From Lachnospiraceae bacterium UBA1712 (GTDB lineage: Bacteria > Bacillota > Clostridia > Lachnospirales > Lachnospiraceae), in contig DCJA01000003.1 of the NCBI GenBank assembly GCA_002317175.1, positions 1,457-17,013 on the forward strand: DNA of 15,557 bases, read 5' to 3'. Position 1 is the stretch's first letter. Every line of letters begins with the position of its first letter. Below, one piece after another: positions 7,382 through 15,206 of the stretch. Below the pieces are notes generated by a model. It saw only the letters and a program-made list of their open reading frames with translations, had not been told where the DNA came from and searched no databases. Both the position numbers and the translations under genes were made by a program.

Positions 7382-8656
7382 TTAAGCTTCGTCAATTGCC
7401 TTACCAATATCACTACGCATATATTTGTTTTCAAATGTAACCCATTTGGTAGCTTCATAAGCCTTGGCTCTGGCTTCTTTAAGGTCTGCTCCTACTGCAG
7501 TTACGCCTAATACTCTACCACCATTTGTTACTATTTGTCCATTACTTTCCTTGGTTCCAGCATGGAAACAGTAATAATCTTCCTTACCTTCAAAGTTCTC
7601 AAGTCCTTCGATAACTTTACCTTTTTCATAGGCTACCGGGTATCCCTCGCTGGCAAGTACTACACATACTGCAGCGTTATCTTCAAACTGAAGGTCAATC
7701 TTGTCCAGTGTGCCATCTATACATGCATCAACTACATCCATGATATCATTTTTCATTCTGCACAATACGACCTGAGTCTCTGGATCACCAAATCTGGCAT
7801 TATACTCAAGAACCTTTGGTCCATCAGGAGTAAGCATCAGTCCAAAGAAGATAACTCCCTTAAACGCTCTTTCCTCAGCTGCCATTGCATCTACTGTTGG
7901 CTGATAAATATACTTCTTACAGAAATCATCAACCTCATCTGTATAGAATGGACTTGGTGAGAAGTTACCCATACCGCCAGTATTAAGTCCCTGATCTCCA
8001 TCAAGTGCTCTCTTGTGATCCTGTGCAGATGTCATAGTCTTAATTGTCTTTCCATCTACCCACGAGAGAACTGAAACCTCGCGTCCTGTCATGAATTCCT
8101 CTATTACCATAGTATTACCGGAATCACCAAAGTGCTTGTCTAACATAATCTCTTTTACACCAGCCTTAGCCTCTTCCAGCGTATTACAGATAAGTACTCC
8201 CTTACCAAGAGCAAGTCCATCTGCCTTAAGTACTATTGGCATCTTGGCTGTCTCAAGATATTCCAGTGCTTTCTGTGGATCATCAAAATTCTCATAAGCA
8301 GCAGTTGGAATATTGTATTTTTTCATAAGATCCTTTGAAAAGGCCTTACTTCCTTCAAGAATAGCTGCATTCTTTCTTGGTCCAAATGTTCTAAAGCCTT
8401 CTGCCTCAAGAACATCTACAAGTCCACCTACAAGTGGATCATCAGGCGCCACAAAAATCATATCAGGTTTGATTTCCTTAGCATAAGCAACAATCTTATC
8501 GAATTCCATTACTCCGATTGAGCTGTTGCATTCTGCAATCTGTGCGATACCTGCATTACCAGGTACACAATATATCTTATCTACTCTCTTACTTTTTTTC
8601 ATGCTTACGGCTATGGCATGTTCTCTACCGCCGCCACCAATAATCAGTACTTTCAA
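7382..8656 (-). CDS. purD: Phosphoribosylamine-glycine ligase (GAR synthetase) PurD
   Basis: A 424-residue ATP-grasp enzyme that joins glycine to phosphoribosylamine, the second step of de novo purine synthesis. The N-terminal GGGGREHA (7-14), the PLVGGLVD segment (74-81), the ATP-grasp segment KADGLALGKGV (144-154), the DHKRA and NTGGMG segments (213-230) and the FGDPETQ motif are all present. Length is normal. The start is TTG, not ATG: it gives the canonical MKVLIIGGGG N-terminus and has TAAGGAG (8664-8670) at 7-nt spacing. It follows purN by 22 nt. In this window it is the last purine gene; the downstream SH3 gene is only 36 nt away. Confidence 0.97.
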   Translation of the reverse strand: MKVLIIGGGGREHAIAVSMKKSKRVDKIYCVPGNAGIAQIAECNSSIGVMEFDKIVAYAKEIKPDMIFVAPDDPLVGGLVDVLEAEGFRTFGPRKNAAILEGSKAFSKDLMKKYNIPTAAYENFDDPQKALEYLETAKMPIVLKADGLALGKGVLICNTLEEAKAGVKEIMLDKHFGDSGNTMVIEEFMTGREVSVLSWVDGKTIKTMTSAQDHKRALDGDQGLNTGGMGNFSPSPFYTDEVDDFCKKYIYQPTVDAMAAEERAFKGVIFFGLMLTPDGPKVLEYNARFGDPETQVVLCRMKNDIMDVVDACIDGTLDKIDLQFEDNAAVCVVLASEGYPVAYEKGKVIEGLENFEGKEDYYCFHAGTKESNGQIVTNGGRVLGVTAVGADLKEARAKAYEATKWVTFENKYMRSDIGKAIDEA

Positions 8657-8670
8657 TTTAAGTCTCCTTA
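8657..8670 (-). promoter_or_regulatory. Ribosome binding site supporting the TTG start of purD
   Basis: TAAGGAG (8664-8670) lies 7 nt before the TTG at 8654-8656. No in-frame ATG nearby would give the conserved PurD N-terminus, so this site decides the start. Confidence 0.8.
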
Positions 8671-8678
8671 TTCGATAA

Positions 8679-9302
8679 CTAACTAATTACAGCCTTACCA
8701 TCAACTACAGATATCTTTCCATTTGCAAACAAATCAATTGCCTTTGGAAGGATCTCCCACTCAGCCTGTTCCATTACACGCTGTTGTAAAAGCTTTGGCG
8801 TATCACCCTGCTCTACGCATACTGCTTTCTGTAAAATGATAGGACCAGTGTCTGTACCATCATCAACAAAATGAGCAGTTGCTCCTGTCACCTTAACTCC
8901 TCTGCCGAGTACGCCTTCATGCACCTTAAGTCCATAATAGCCTACTCCACAGAACGAAGGAATTAGTGAAGGATGAATGTTGATTATTTTGTTCTTATAT
9001 TCTTTCACAAAAGCTACTGGAATATTTACCAGGAAGCCTGCAAGAACAACCAGTCCTGGATTCCAAGCCTTAACTGTATCAAGCAATGCCTGATTGAACT
9101 CATCCCTGCTAGCAAAATCCTTGGGTGAAACCACCTTAGCCTCTATACCAGCATTCTGTGCTCGCTCAATAGCCTTTACGCCGTAATTGTTGGATATTAC
9201 ACCAACTATCCTTGTGTTGCTTATCTCACCGCTTGCAATCTTATCAATAATTGCCTGAAGATTGGTGCCTCCGCCTGATACACATACCACTATGTCTAGC
9301 AT
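8679..9302 (-). CDS. purN: Phosphoribosylglycinamide formyltransferase PurN
   Basis: A 207-residue folate-dependent GAR transformylase, third step of purine synthesis; it moves a formyl group from 10-formyl-tetrahydrofolate to GAR. The phosphate-binding SGGGTNLQAI (9-18) is present. Catalytic residues line up with E. coli N106, H108 and D144 as N108 and H110 (in NIHPS) and D151 (in HFVDDGTDTGP). The segment between HPSLIP and HFVDD is about five residues longer than in E. coli and contains GYYGLKVHE, as in clostridial PurN proteins. Its ATG overlaps the purM stop by 7 nt (ATGCTAG) and the GGGAG binding site lies inside purM, so translation is probably coupled. Confidence 0.96.
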   Translation of the reverse strand: MLDIVVCVSGGGTNLQAIIDKIASGEISNTRIVGVISNNYGVKAIERAQNAGIEAKVVSPKDFASRDEFNQALLDTVKAWNPGLVVLAGFLVNIPVAFVKEYKNKIINIHPSLIPSFCGVGYYGLKVHEGVLGRGVKVTGATAHFVDDGTDTGPIILQKAVCVEQGDTPKLLQQRVMEQAEWEILPKAIDLFANGKISVVDGKAVIS

Positions 9303-10321
9303 AATGTTACTCCCTTATCGCCGTCTTTAATCTCACCAACAACATATGCCTTGTCACCTGCTGACTCAAATGCTGCAATAGCCTTGTCAACATCAGCTGC
9401 ATCAACAGCTATTACCATACCAAGACCCATATTGAATGTGTTGTACATCATAGTCTCGTCAAGATCAGCAGTCTTCTGCATAAGTGTGAAGATTGGTGGT
9501 ACAGGATATGAATCCTTCTTAATAACAGCATGTGTGCCATCCTTTAACATACGTGGAACGTTCTCATAGAAACCACCACCTGTAATATGGCTGCAGGCCT
9601 TTAGTGTAACACCAGCATCCTTTGCAGCTTTTAAAGCCTTAACATAGATACGTGTTGGAGCAATAAGAACATCACCAAGCTTTGCACCTAACTCATCATA
9701 ATATGTATCAAGGCTTTCCTTTGTCATATCAAATACTTTACGAACAAGTGAGAAACCGTTGCTATGAACACCGCTTGAAGCAAGACCAATAAGTACATCT
9801 CCGCTCTTAAGGTTCTCTCCTGTAATAATATCCTTCTCATCTACGATGCCTACAGCAAAACCTGCAAGATCGTATTCGTCTTCTGGCATAAGTCCTGGAT
9901 GCTCTGCTGTCTCACCACCAATGAGAGCACATCCAGACTGCTTACAGCCTTCTGCTACTCCCTTTACGATTGTTGCAATCTTCTCAGGGTAATTCTTACC
10001 ACATGCAATATAGTCAAGGAAGAACAATGGCTCACCACCACCACATGCAATATCATTAACACACATAGCTACTGCATCAATACCAATTGTATCATGCTTA
10101 TCCATCAGGAAAGCGAGCTTAACCTTTGTTCCACAACCATCTGTTCCAGATACAAGTGTAGGCTTTTCCATAGCCTTATACTTTTCCATTGAAAAAGCTC
10201 CAGCAAAACCACCTAAACCGCCAAGTACTTCTGGTCTGTTTGTTTCCTTTACAAAACCTTTCATAAGTTCAACTGATTTGTAGCCTGCTTCAATATCAAC
10301 TCCGGCTTTCTTGTAATCCAT
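9296..10321 (-). CDS. purM: Phosphoribosylformylglycinamidine cyclo-ligase (AIR synthetase) PurM
   Basis: A 341-residue ATP-dependent enzyme that closes the imidazole ring, converting FGAM to AIR. Family motifs visible are GTDGCGTK (59-66), DAVAMCVNDI (82-91) followed by the glycine-rich GGGEPLFFLDY, and GGETAEHPG (135-143). Length is standard. The ATG has AAAGGAG (10328-10334) at 6-nt spacing. It is 86 nt from purE, the largest gap inside the purine block, and overlaps purN. Its product is the substrate of the PurE/PurK-type carboxylation, so purE and purM here are consecutive steps. Confidence 0.97.
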   Translation of the reverse strand: MDYKKAGVDIEAGYKSVELMKGFVKETNRPEVLGGLGGFAGAFSMEKYKAMEKPTLVSGTDGCGTKVKLAFLMDKHDTIGIDAVAMCVNDIACGGGEPLFFLDYIACGKNYPEKIATIVKGVAEGCKQSGCALIGGETAEHPGLMPEDEYDLAGFAVGIVDEKDIITGENLKSGDVLIGLASSGVHSNGFSLVRKVFDMTKESLDTYYDELGAKLGDVLIAPTRIYVKALKAAKDAGVTLKACSHITGGGFYENVPRMLKDGTHAVIKKDSYPVPPIFTLMQKTADLDETMMYNTFNMGLGMVIAVDAADVDKAIAAFESAGDKAYVVGEIKDGDKGVTLC

Positions 10322-10407
10322 AACGTTCTCCTTTAATATATAATGTTCTTTTATAAATATTCTTTACTTCTCATGAAACTGGCCATCCACTTTGTGACCG
10401 TCCAATA

Positions 10408-10914
10408 TTACTTACTGTAGTTCTTATATCCAACTTCCTGAAGCTTAGCATCCTTGGCAACAACCTGCTCCTTAAGGCCTTCCTTATAGTCCTTAAGTTT
10501 TGTGAGCAATTCACTGTCTGAAGTAGCAAGAATCTTTGCAGCGAGTATACCTGCATTGGCTCCACCATTGATAGCTACTGTTGCAACTGGAATTCCGCTA
10601 GGCATCTGTACTATAGAGTAAAGAGAATCCTTACCACCAAGACTTGTTGTATGCATTGGAATACCAATAACTGGAAGTGGGAATATTGCTGCACACATAC
10701 CTGGCAAATGAGCTGCCATACCAGCACCGGCAATAATAACCTTATATCCCTTTTCCTCTGCAGAATTGGCATAATCAAAGAACTCCTGTGGTTCTCTGTG
10801 CGCAGAGATAATATTCATATCATAACTGATTCCAAACTTATCAAGCATCTCAGCTGCCTTTGACATTACTGGCATATCTGAATCGCTTCCCATAACTATT
10901 CCAACCTGTGGCAT
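10408..10914 (-). CDS. purE: N5-carboxyaminoimidazole ribonucleotide mutase PurE
   Basis: A 168-residue PurE that forms CAIR in purine synthesis. The N-terminal MGSDSD (8-13), SAHR (37-40, with the expected catalytic histidine H39) and AGAGMAAHLPGM (62-73) match class I PurE, which works on N5-CAIR made by PurK; no purK is present in this window. Length is normal. The ATG has the best ribosome binding site of the window, AGGAGGA (10921-10927) at 6-nt spacing. It starts 16 nt after the upstream peptidase gene, so the two are likely on one message. Confidence 0.96.
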   Translation of the reverse strand: MPQVGIVMGSDSDMPVMSKAAEMLDKFGISYDMNIISAHREPQEFFDYANSAEEKGYKVIIAGAGMAAHLPGMCAAIFPLPVIGIPMHTTSLGGKDSLYSIVQMPSGIPVATVAINGGANAGILAAKILATSDSELLTKLKDYKEGLKEQVVAKDAKLQEVGYKNYSK

Positions 10915-10930
10915 GTTAAATCCTCCTCAA

Positions 10931-13036
10931 TTAATTATTGTTGTTCAGAGGTTCATTGAGCTGTTCCAGACCAGCCAGAACAAATCTTCCCTCTCTGATA
11001 ATTTCAATCTCATTTCCATCAGCTGTAACTGCACTCAGACTTCCAAGCTCATCATAAGGAATTGTAATATCTGTATGGCAGTTAAAATAAGCTTCTGCAG
11101 GATTTTCCTCTCTCTTTGCAGAGTATCTGTTTTCCTTGGCTACTATTCTCTTTCCATCAGGATTAAAGGTATCAACGTCCTCTTCATGAGAATAGCAGGT
11201 ATCTCCAACTGCAAAGTGGGGTCCTGTCTTCTCTGCTATAAGTATAGGCATAATAGCCTCTAGTCCATATCTCTTAGTTACTGTATAAGCAACTGTGTTG
11301 GTTCCTATAGCAAATTCACCAAGTGGCAGTGTCTCATGATTAAAAAGCAGATAAGTATCTAAAAACTTCTTATTGGCCTCTGAATCCTCATAATTGCCAC
11401 ATGTTATATTATCTATGATTCCGTCCTTAAAGACTAGGGTCAAATCGACGAATTGAATGCCATTTAAGAATACTTCTTTGACATGTAGAACACCGTCTGT
11501 TCCCTCCAGTCTTGGAGAAGTAAATACCTCGCCAACTGGTATGTTTACATCCGCAACACAATTCTCAAATTTGGTCTCCTTATCCGCATCAGTTATGTCA
11601 ACCAAATTAACCTTCAAATCTGTTCTGTTGCCATTCATTCCCTTTACCAGAACATACTCAGCCTTGTCCAGATTATCGATAATAATCTGCTGCATATCCC
11701 TGTACAATTCATAGTCAAGGGTATTGATTGCTATGGTCTCATCAAAGATATCTTCGAAGTTTGAACCGATAGCAGGAGTAGGAAAAGATATTATGGTAAA
11801 GCTTCTTTCCTCACCCTTAATATATCTGTTAAGAATCTCACCAGCTCTTGCACTATACTGTGTTAAAAGCTTACGCGTATCAGCATCCAGACTGGTCTTA
11901 TCCGGATTATCTGCAGGCGTAAATGGTTTGTCACCAAAGCCCTCAATCACTGCTGGACCACCATATACTGCTGCCTCTTTCTCAATCTTCTCAAGCGCAT
12001 CCCTGTAGCACTCAAGTTTTCTCTCCATAAAACCATGATCAAAGTATAGTACCTTGTCATGCTCATGATCGGACTCAAACTGCTTGTTAGGCATGCTGCA
12101 TTCCAGTCCACGTCTGATGACACTTCTTCCAAGCATAAAGCTTGGTGAAGAATAGTGAATAATCGAATCAAGCCCTATTGCCTTAAAGTACTCAACTGCT
12201 TTTCTGACAACACGCTCGAAGCCCAGAAAATATCTCACCTCAACAGTCTTCTTTATAGATATATCCTTACCTGTAGCCGCAAAGCCCTTCCTGTATCCTT
12301 CGGTAAATGTAAAAGCCATCTTCTCTATATCGCTTTCAGGAAGTGATGCAATATAGTTTGCCATATTAATCTCAATATCTGTTATGTATTCGCCATAGTC
12401 ATACAGATAGTCACTGTCTCGCAGATCTCCCTCCATAACAATGGACTTTGGTAGACTGTCTGTATTGGCAAATGAGTCTGATAGCGAATCTGTCAGCATT
12501 GAATCCAGATAGTCAAAAGCAAATGCTCTATAGCAGGCAAGTACAGTTGAACTATCAGGAGCTTCTGTCTGTTCCTGTATCGCATCTACAAAAAGACCAT
12601 AAACCTCTAAAAACAGTTCCTCTCTGATAAGAACCTGCTCAAGATTCTGCGAATACGCATAGATAATACAGCTTCTTAACTCAGCATAAATAGCCGAAAG
12701 AACCTGTCCCATGTCTCTGCCAAATCTTCTGACAGCATAAGAAGGATTAAGGTAATTGTTCTCGTAATACTTAGGTCTGAGATCAATATAGAGATCTTTA
12801 TTCAGCTGAATCTTCCTGTTCATGGATGTTTTATTCCAGGAACCATCAACCGCTGCCATAAGTATCTCATCTACAGTTTTCAAAAACAGAGCAGCCTGGT
12901 TGAAAAACGGATAATAATCATCTGCAATTTCGCATTTGTCACATACAGATTTTATTCTTTCTATCGCCAGCTCATGTCGTTCTAATAAGAATTCTAATTC
13001 TTCTTCATCAAAATGTCTTTTATAAGAATAACCCAT
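10931..13036 (-). CDS. M29-like metallo-aminopeptidase with a large unrecognised N-terminal region
   Basis: A 701-residue protein, nearly twice the usual M29 length (about 370-415). The C-terminal part resembles thermophilic aminopeptidases (AmpS/AmpT): candidate metal and catalytic residues are E503 in GEVFTSP, E574 in LGEFAIG, H607 in GPHFAVG, Y615, and H654/D656 in CHTD. The order matches known E250, E316, H345, Y352, H376 and D378 of Thermus AmpT, with about 15 extra residues between the tyrosine and the HxD pair. The first roughly 380 residues are mostly helical-looking and not recognised. No signal peptide or membrane helix is seen, so it should be cytosolic. I chose the ATG at 13034-13036, which has AGAGGAG just upstream, though closely spaced; an ATG six codons earlier has no binding site. 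It sits between a small membrane protein and purE; a nucleotide role is not implied by its domains. Confidence 0.75.
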   Translation of the reverse strand: MGYSYKRHFDEEELEFLLERHELAIERIKSVCDKCEIADDYYPFFNQAALFLKTVDEILMAAVDGSWNKTSMNRKIQLNKDLYIDLRPKYYENNYLNPSYAVRRFGRDMGQVLSAIYAELRSCIIYAYSQNLEQVLIREELFLEVYGLFVDAIQEQTEAPDSSTVLACYRAFAFDYLDSMLTDSLSDSFANTDSLPKSIVMEGDLRDSDYLYDYGEYITDIEINMANYIASLPESDIEKMAFTFTEGYRKGFAATGKDISIKKTVEVRYFLGFERVVRKAVEYFKAIGLDSIIHYSSPSFMLGRSVIRRGLECSMPNKQFESDHEHDKVLYFDHGFMERKLECYRDALEKIEKEAAVYGGPAVIEGFGDKPFTPADNPDKTSLDADTRKLLTQYSARAGEILNRYIKGEERSFTIISFPTPAIGSNFEDIFDETIAINTLDYELYRDMQQIIIDNLDKAEYVLVKGMNGNRTDLKVNLVDITDADKETKFENCVADVNIPVGEVFTSPRLEGTDGVLHVKEVFLNGIQFVDLTLVFKDGIIDNITCGNYEDSEANKKFLDTYLLFNHETLPLGEFAIGTNTVAYTVTKRYGLEAIMPILIAEKTGPHFAVGDTCYSHEEDVDTFNPDGKRIVAKENRYSAKREENPAEAYFNCHTDITIPYDELGSLSAVTADGNEIEIIREGRFVLAGLEQLNEPLNNNN

Positions 13037-13094
13037 ATTCTCCTCTCGCAACATTCAGATTAAATGTCACTATTGAAGTATACTATTATGCTGT

Positions 13095-13412
13095 TTATAT
13101 ACCGTATGCCCCAGCATAAAGGACCATACTTACACCCAGTAACGCCATCAGATTAAGCACTATTCCAACATATGAGAAGAGGTGAAACTCATCCGGATTG
13201 GCCTTTGCTATATATCCAAGAATCAGCCCCACTGTAGAAAACAGAAGAATAACTGCACCTGTGGCCCCCAGTCTTTCAGTAGCAATTCCACCTATGACAT
13301 AGGTACTGTATACAGCATAGGCAATCGCTCCAGTAGATATCAGTCCCAGTACTGTAGACATTATTGCCTGTGGTGAATGCTTTTTGTCGGTAAATAAATA
13401 TTTTTTACCCAT
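13095..13412 (-). CDS. Small three-helix membrane protein, function unknown
   Basis: A 105-residue hydrophobic protein with three predicted transmembrane helices (about 16-36, 49-69 and 79-101), a short basic cytosolic N-terminus (GKKYLF) and an acidic loop between helices two and three (PDEF). I believe it resembles DUF6142-type proteins of Lachnospiraceae but am not certain of the family. Its ATG is 7 nt after the pyrE stop. I see no good ribosome binding site at normal distance: the nearest GGAG is about 16 nt away inside pyrE. Translation may depend on ribosomes finishing pyrE. No catalytic motif is visible. Confidence 0.75.
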   Translation of the reverse strand: MGKKYLFTDKKHSPQAIMSTVLGLISTGAIAYAVYSTYVIGGIATERLGATGAVILLFSTVGLILGYIAKANPDEFHLFSYVGIVLNLMALLGVSMVLYAGAYGI

Positions 13413-13419
13413 TAGTGAA

Positions 13420-14079
13420 TTATCTTACTCCATACTCTGCATAGTATGCATCAATTCTTGCCTTAAGCTCATCATCAATGATTTTCTTATCAACAAGATA
13501 TTCAACAACTTCATCCATAGATACGATTGCATTGGTATCAAAGCCATAAAGGTCCTTAATCTCATCAAGAGCACCCTTATCACCCTTACCTCTTTCGCAT
13601 CTGTTAAGACTTACCATAAGTCCTACAATTGTCACATCACCCTGAGCCTTTACAATTGGAATAGTCTCTTCCATAGACTTTCCTGATGTTGTAACATCTT
13701 CAACAACTATTACTCTGTCGCCATCCTTAATAGGGCTTCCAAGTAAAATACCAGCATCACCATGATCCTTGGCTTCCTTACGGTTTGATACGTAGCGCTT
13801 CTCCTGTCCATACAGCTTGCTGTAGGCAATTGTAGTAGCAACACTGATTGGAATACCCTTATATGCTGGTCCAAAAATAACATCAAAATCATCACCATAG
13901 GTATTATGAATAGCCTCTGCGTAGTACTCACCCAGCTTCATAAGCTGTGTTCCTGTAACGTAGAGTCCTGCATTCATAAAGAACGGAGACTTTCTTCCAC
14001 TCTTAAGTGTAAAATCGCCAAATCTGAGAACCTGACTGTCTAACATAAAATCAACAAACTGCTGCTTGTAACTTTCCAT
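13420..14079 (-). CDS. pyrE: Orotate phosphoribosyltransferase PyrE
   Basis: A 219-residue PRTase that makes OMP from orotate and PRPP. The PRPP-binding signature VIVVEDVTTSGKS (123-135) is intact, the SGRKSPFFMN segment (27-36) and GPAYKG (70-75) match substrate-binding loops, and NRKEAKDHG (99-107) is the mobile catalytic loop. Length fits the E. coli-like dimeric type. The ATG has AAAGAGG (14086-14092) at 6-nt spacing. It follows pyrF by 90 nt; pyrK and pyrD, often found between them in related clostridia, are missing here. I saw no PyrR-type attenuator in the gap. Confidence 0.97.
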   Translation of the reverse strand: MESYKQQFVDFMLDSQVLRFGDFTLKSGRKSPFFMNAGLYVTGTQLMKLGEYYAEAIHNTYGDDFDVIFGPAYKGIPISVATTIAYSKLYGQEKRYVSNRKEAKDHGDAGILLGSPIKDGDRVIVVEDVTTSGKSMEETIPIVKAQGDVTIVGLMVSLNRCERGKGDKGALDEIKDLYGFDTNAIVSMDEVVEYLVDKKIIDDELKARIDAYYAEYGVR

Positions 14080-14169
14080 GATTAACCTCTTTCTAATAAC
14101 TTAATGTCTTATTCTGATTATCCATTTTGTAGAAATTCATATTTAGTGCATTTTACTCACTACAAATAC

Positions 14170-15096
14170 TTATTTTGAAGCAAGTGCCTGAGCAATATCC
14201 TGCTGCATGTCTTTAACTGCTGCAAGAGCTGCATCTGCAAAGCCTTCCTCACCATACTGAGCATATTTTTCCTGCTGATATGCACCAATAATACCACGGC
14301 TTGAGTTAACAATTGCACCAAGACCATCCTCATTGAAGAAATGAACAAGATCTTTGCCCTTACCACCCTGTGCACCATAACCTGGTACAAGAATAAAGCT
14401 CTTTGGCATAACCTTACGCATAATCTTTCCTTCTTCTGGATATGTAGCTCCTACTACAGCACCAACATATGAGTATTCATCTCCCATACAGTCCATAGCC
14501 CACTCATTAACCTTCTCACCTACAAGCTCAAAGAGTTTCTTGTCGCCTACAAGCTGATCCTGAAATTCTCCACTGCTTGGATTAGATGTCTTAACAAGTA
14601 CAAATATGCCTGTCTTCTCTTCCTTACATACATCGATAAATGGCTTAACACCATCACTGCCAAGATATGGATTAACTGTTACAAAATCCTCTCCAAAGCC
14701 TTTGCATACTGTATTACCAATCTTTACGCTTCCCATATGACCAATTGCATATGCTGTTGATGTAGAACCGATATCGCCTCTCTTTATATCTCCAATTACA
14801 ACAAGCCCTTTTTCCTGGCAGTATTTAACTGTCTTATCAAATGCCACAAGTCCAGGAATACCAAACTGCTCATACATAGCAATCTGTGGCTTTACTGCTG
14901 GTATATACTCAGCAATTGCATCTATTAATCCCTTGTTATATTCCCAGATAGCTGCTGCTGCCGCATCCATAGTCTCACCATGCTCTTTGACAGCCTTATC
15001 CATCAAAAACTTTGGAATAAGCTTCATGGTAGGATCAAGTCCTACTACGATAGGTGCATTTGTCTTTCTAATGTTAGCTACAAGCTTGTTAATCAT
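14170..15096 (-). CDS. pyrF: Orotidine 5'-phosphate decarboxylase PyrF (long type)
   Basis: A 308-residue OMP decarboxylase that makes UMP, the last step of the pathway. The catalytic Asp-Lys-x-x-Asp set is seen in GDIKRGDIGST (102-112; D103, K105, D108), and NPYLGSDG lies further on as in the long (about 270-310 residue) subgroup rather than the roughly 230-residue B. subtilis type. The N-terminal VGLDPT also fits. The ATG has a GGAG at 8-nt spacing (GAGGAGATTATAATATG). It is the first gene after the hairpin at 15167-15194, so a promoter should lie between about 15100 and 15165; that stretch is AT-rich but I could not choose a convincing pair of hexamers. Confidence 0.96.
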   Translation of the reverse strand: MINKLVANIRKTNAPIVVGLDPTMKLIPKFLMDKAVKEHGETMDAAAAAIWEYNKGLIDAIAEYIPAVKPQIAMYEQFGIPGLVAFDKTVKYCQEKGLVVIGDIKRGDIGSTSTAYAIGHMGSVKIGNTVCKGFGEDFVTVNPYLGSDGVKPFIDVCKEEKTGIFVLVKTSNPSSGEFQDQLVGDKKLFELVGEKVNEWAMDCMGDEYSYVGAVVGATYPEEGKIMRKVMPKSFILVPGYGAQGGKGKDLVHFFNEDGLGAIVNSSRGIIGAYQQEKYAQYGEEGFADAALAAVKDMQQDIAQALASK

Positions 15097-15166
15097 ATTA
15101 TAATCTCCTCGTATAAATATTGGTTTACATAATTTAAATTAGAAACTGATTCACATAAACCTAACC

Positions 15167-15194
15167 AAGCACTACCAGTTTTCTGATAGTGCTT
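15167..15194 (-). terminator. Hairpin after the thioredoxin-domain gene (probable terminator)
   Basis: In minus-strand RNA AAGCACUA-U-CAG pairs with CUG-G-UAGUGCUU: 12 bp including one U/G wobble, closing an AAAA loop. It begins 13 nt after the stop at 15207. The sequence after it (GGUUAGGUUUAUG) is only moderately U-rich, so it may be a weak terminator or an RNA 3'-end stabiliser upstream of pyrF. Confidence 0.6.
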
Positions 15195-15206
15195 GAATAA
15201 AAATCT

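Noticed and set aside
10322..10407. Internal promoter or riboswitch between purE and purM
   Set aside because: The gap is AT-rich with short weak pairings only; no good hexamer pair and no purine or PRPP riboswitch features could be recognised.
10371..10568. Minus-strand 65-codon frame over the end of purE
   Set aside because: It overlaps the conserved purE reading frame out of phase and has no ribosome binding site or recognisable product.
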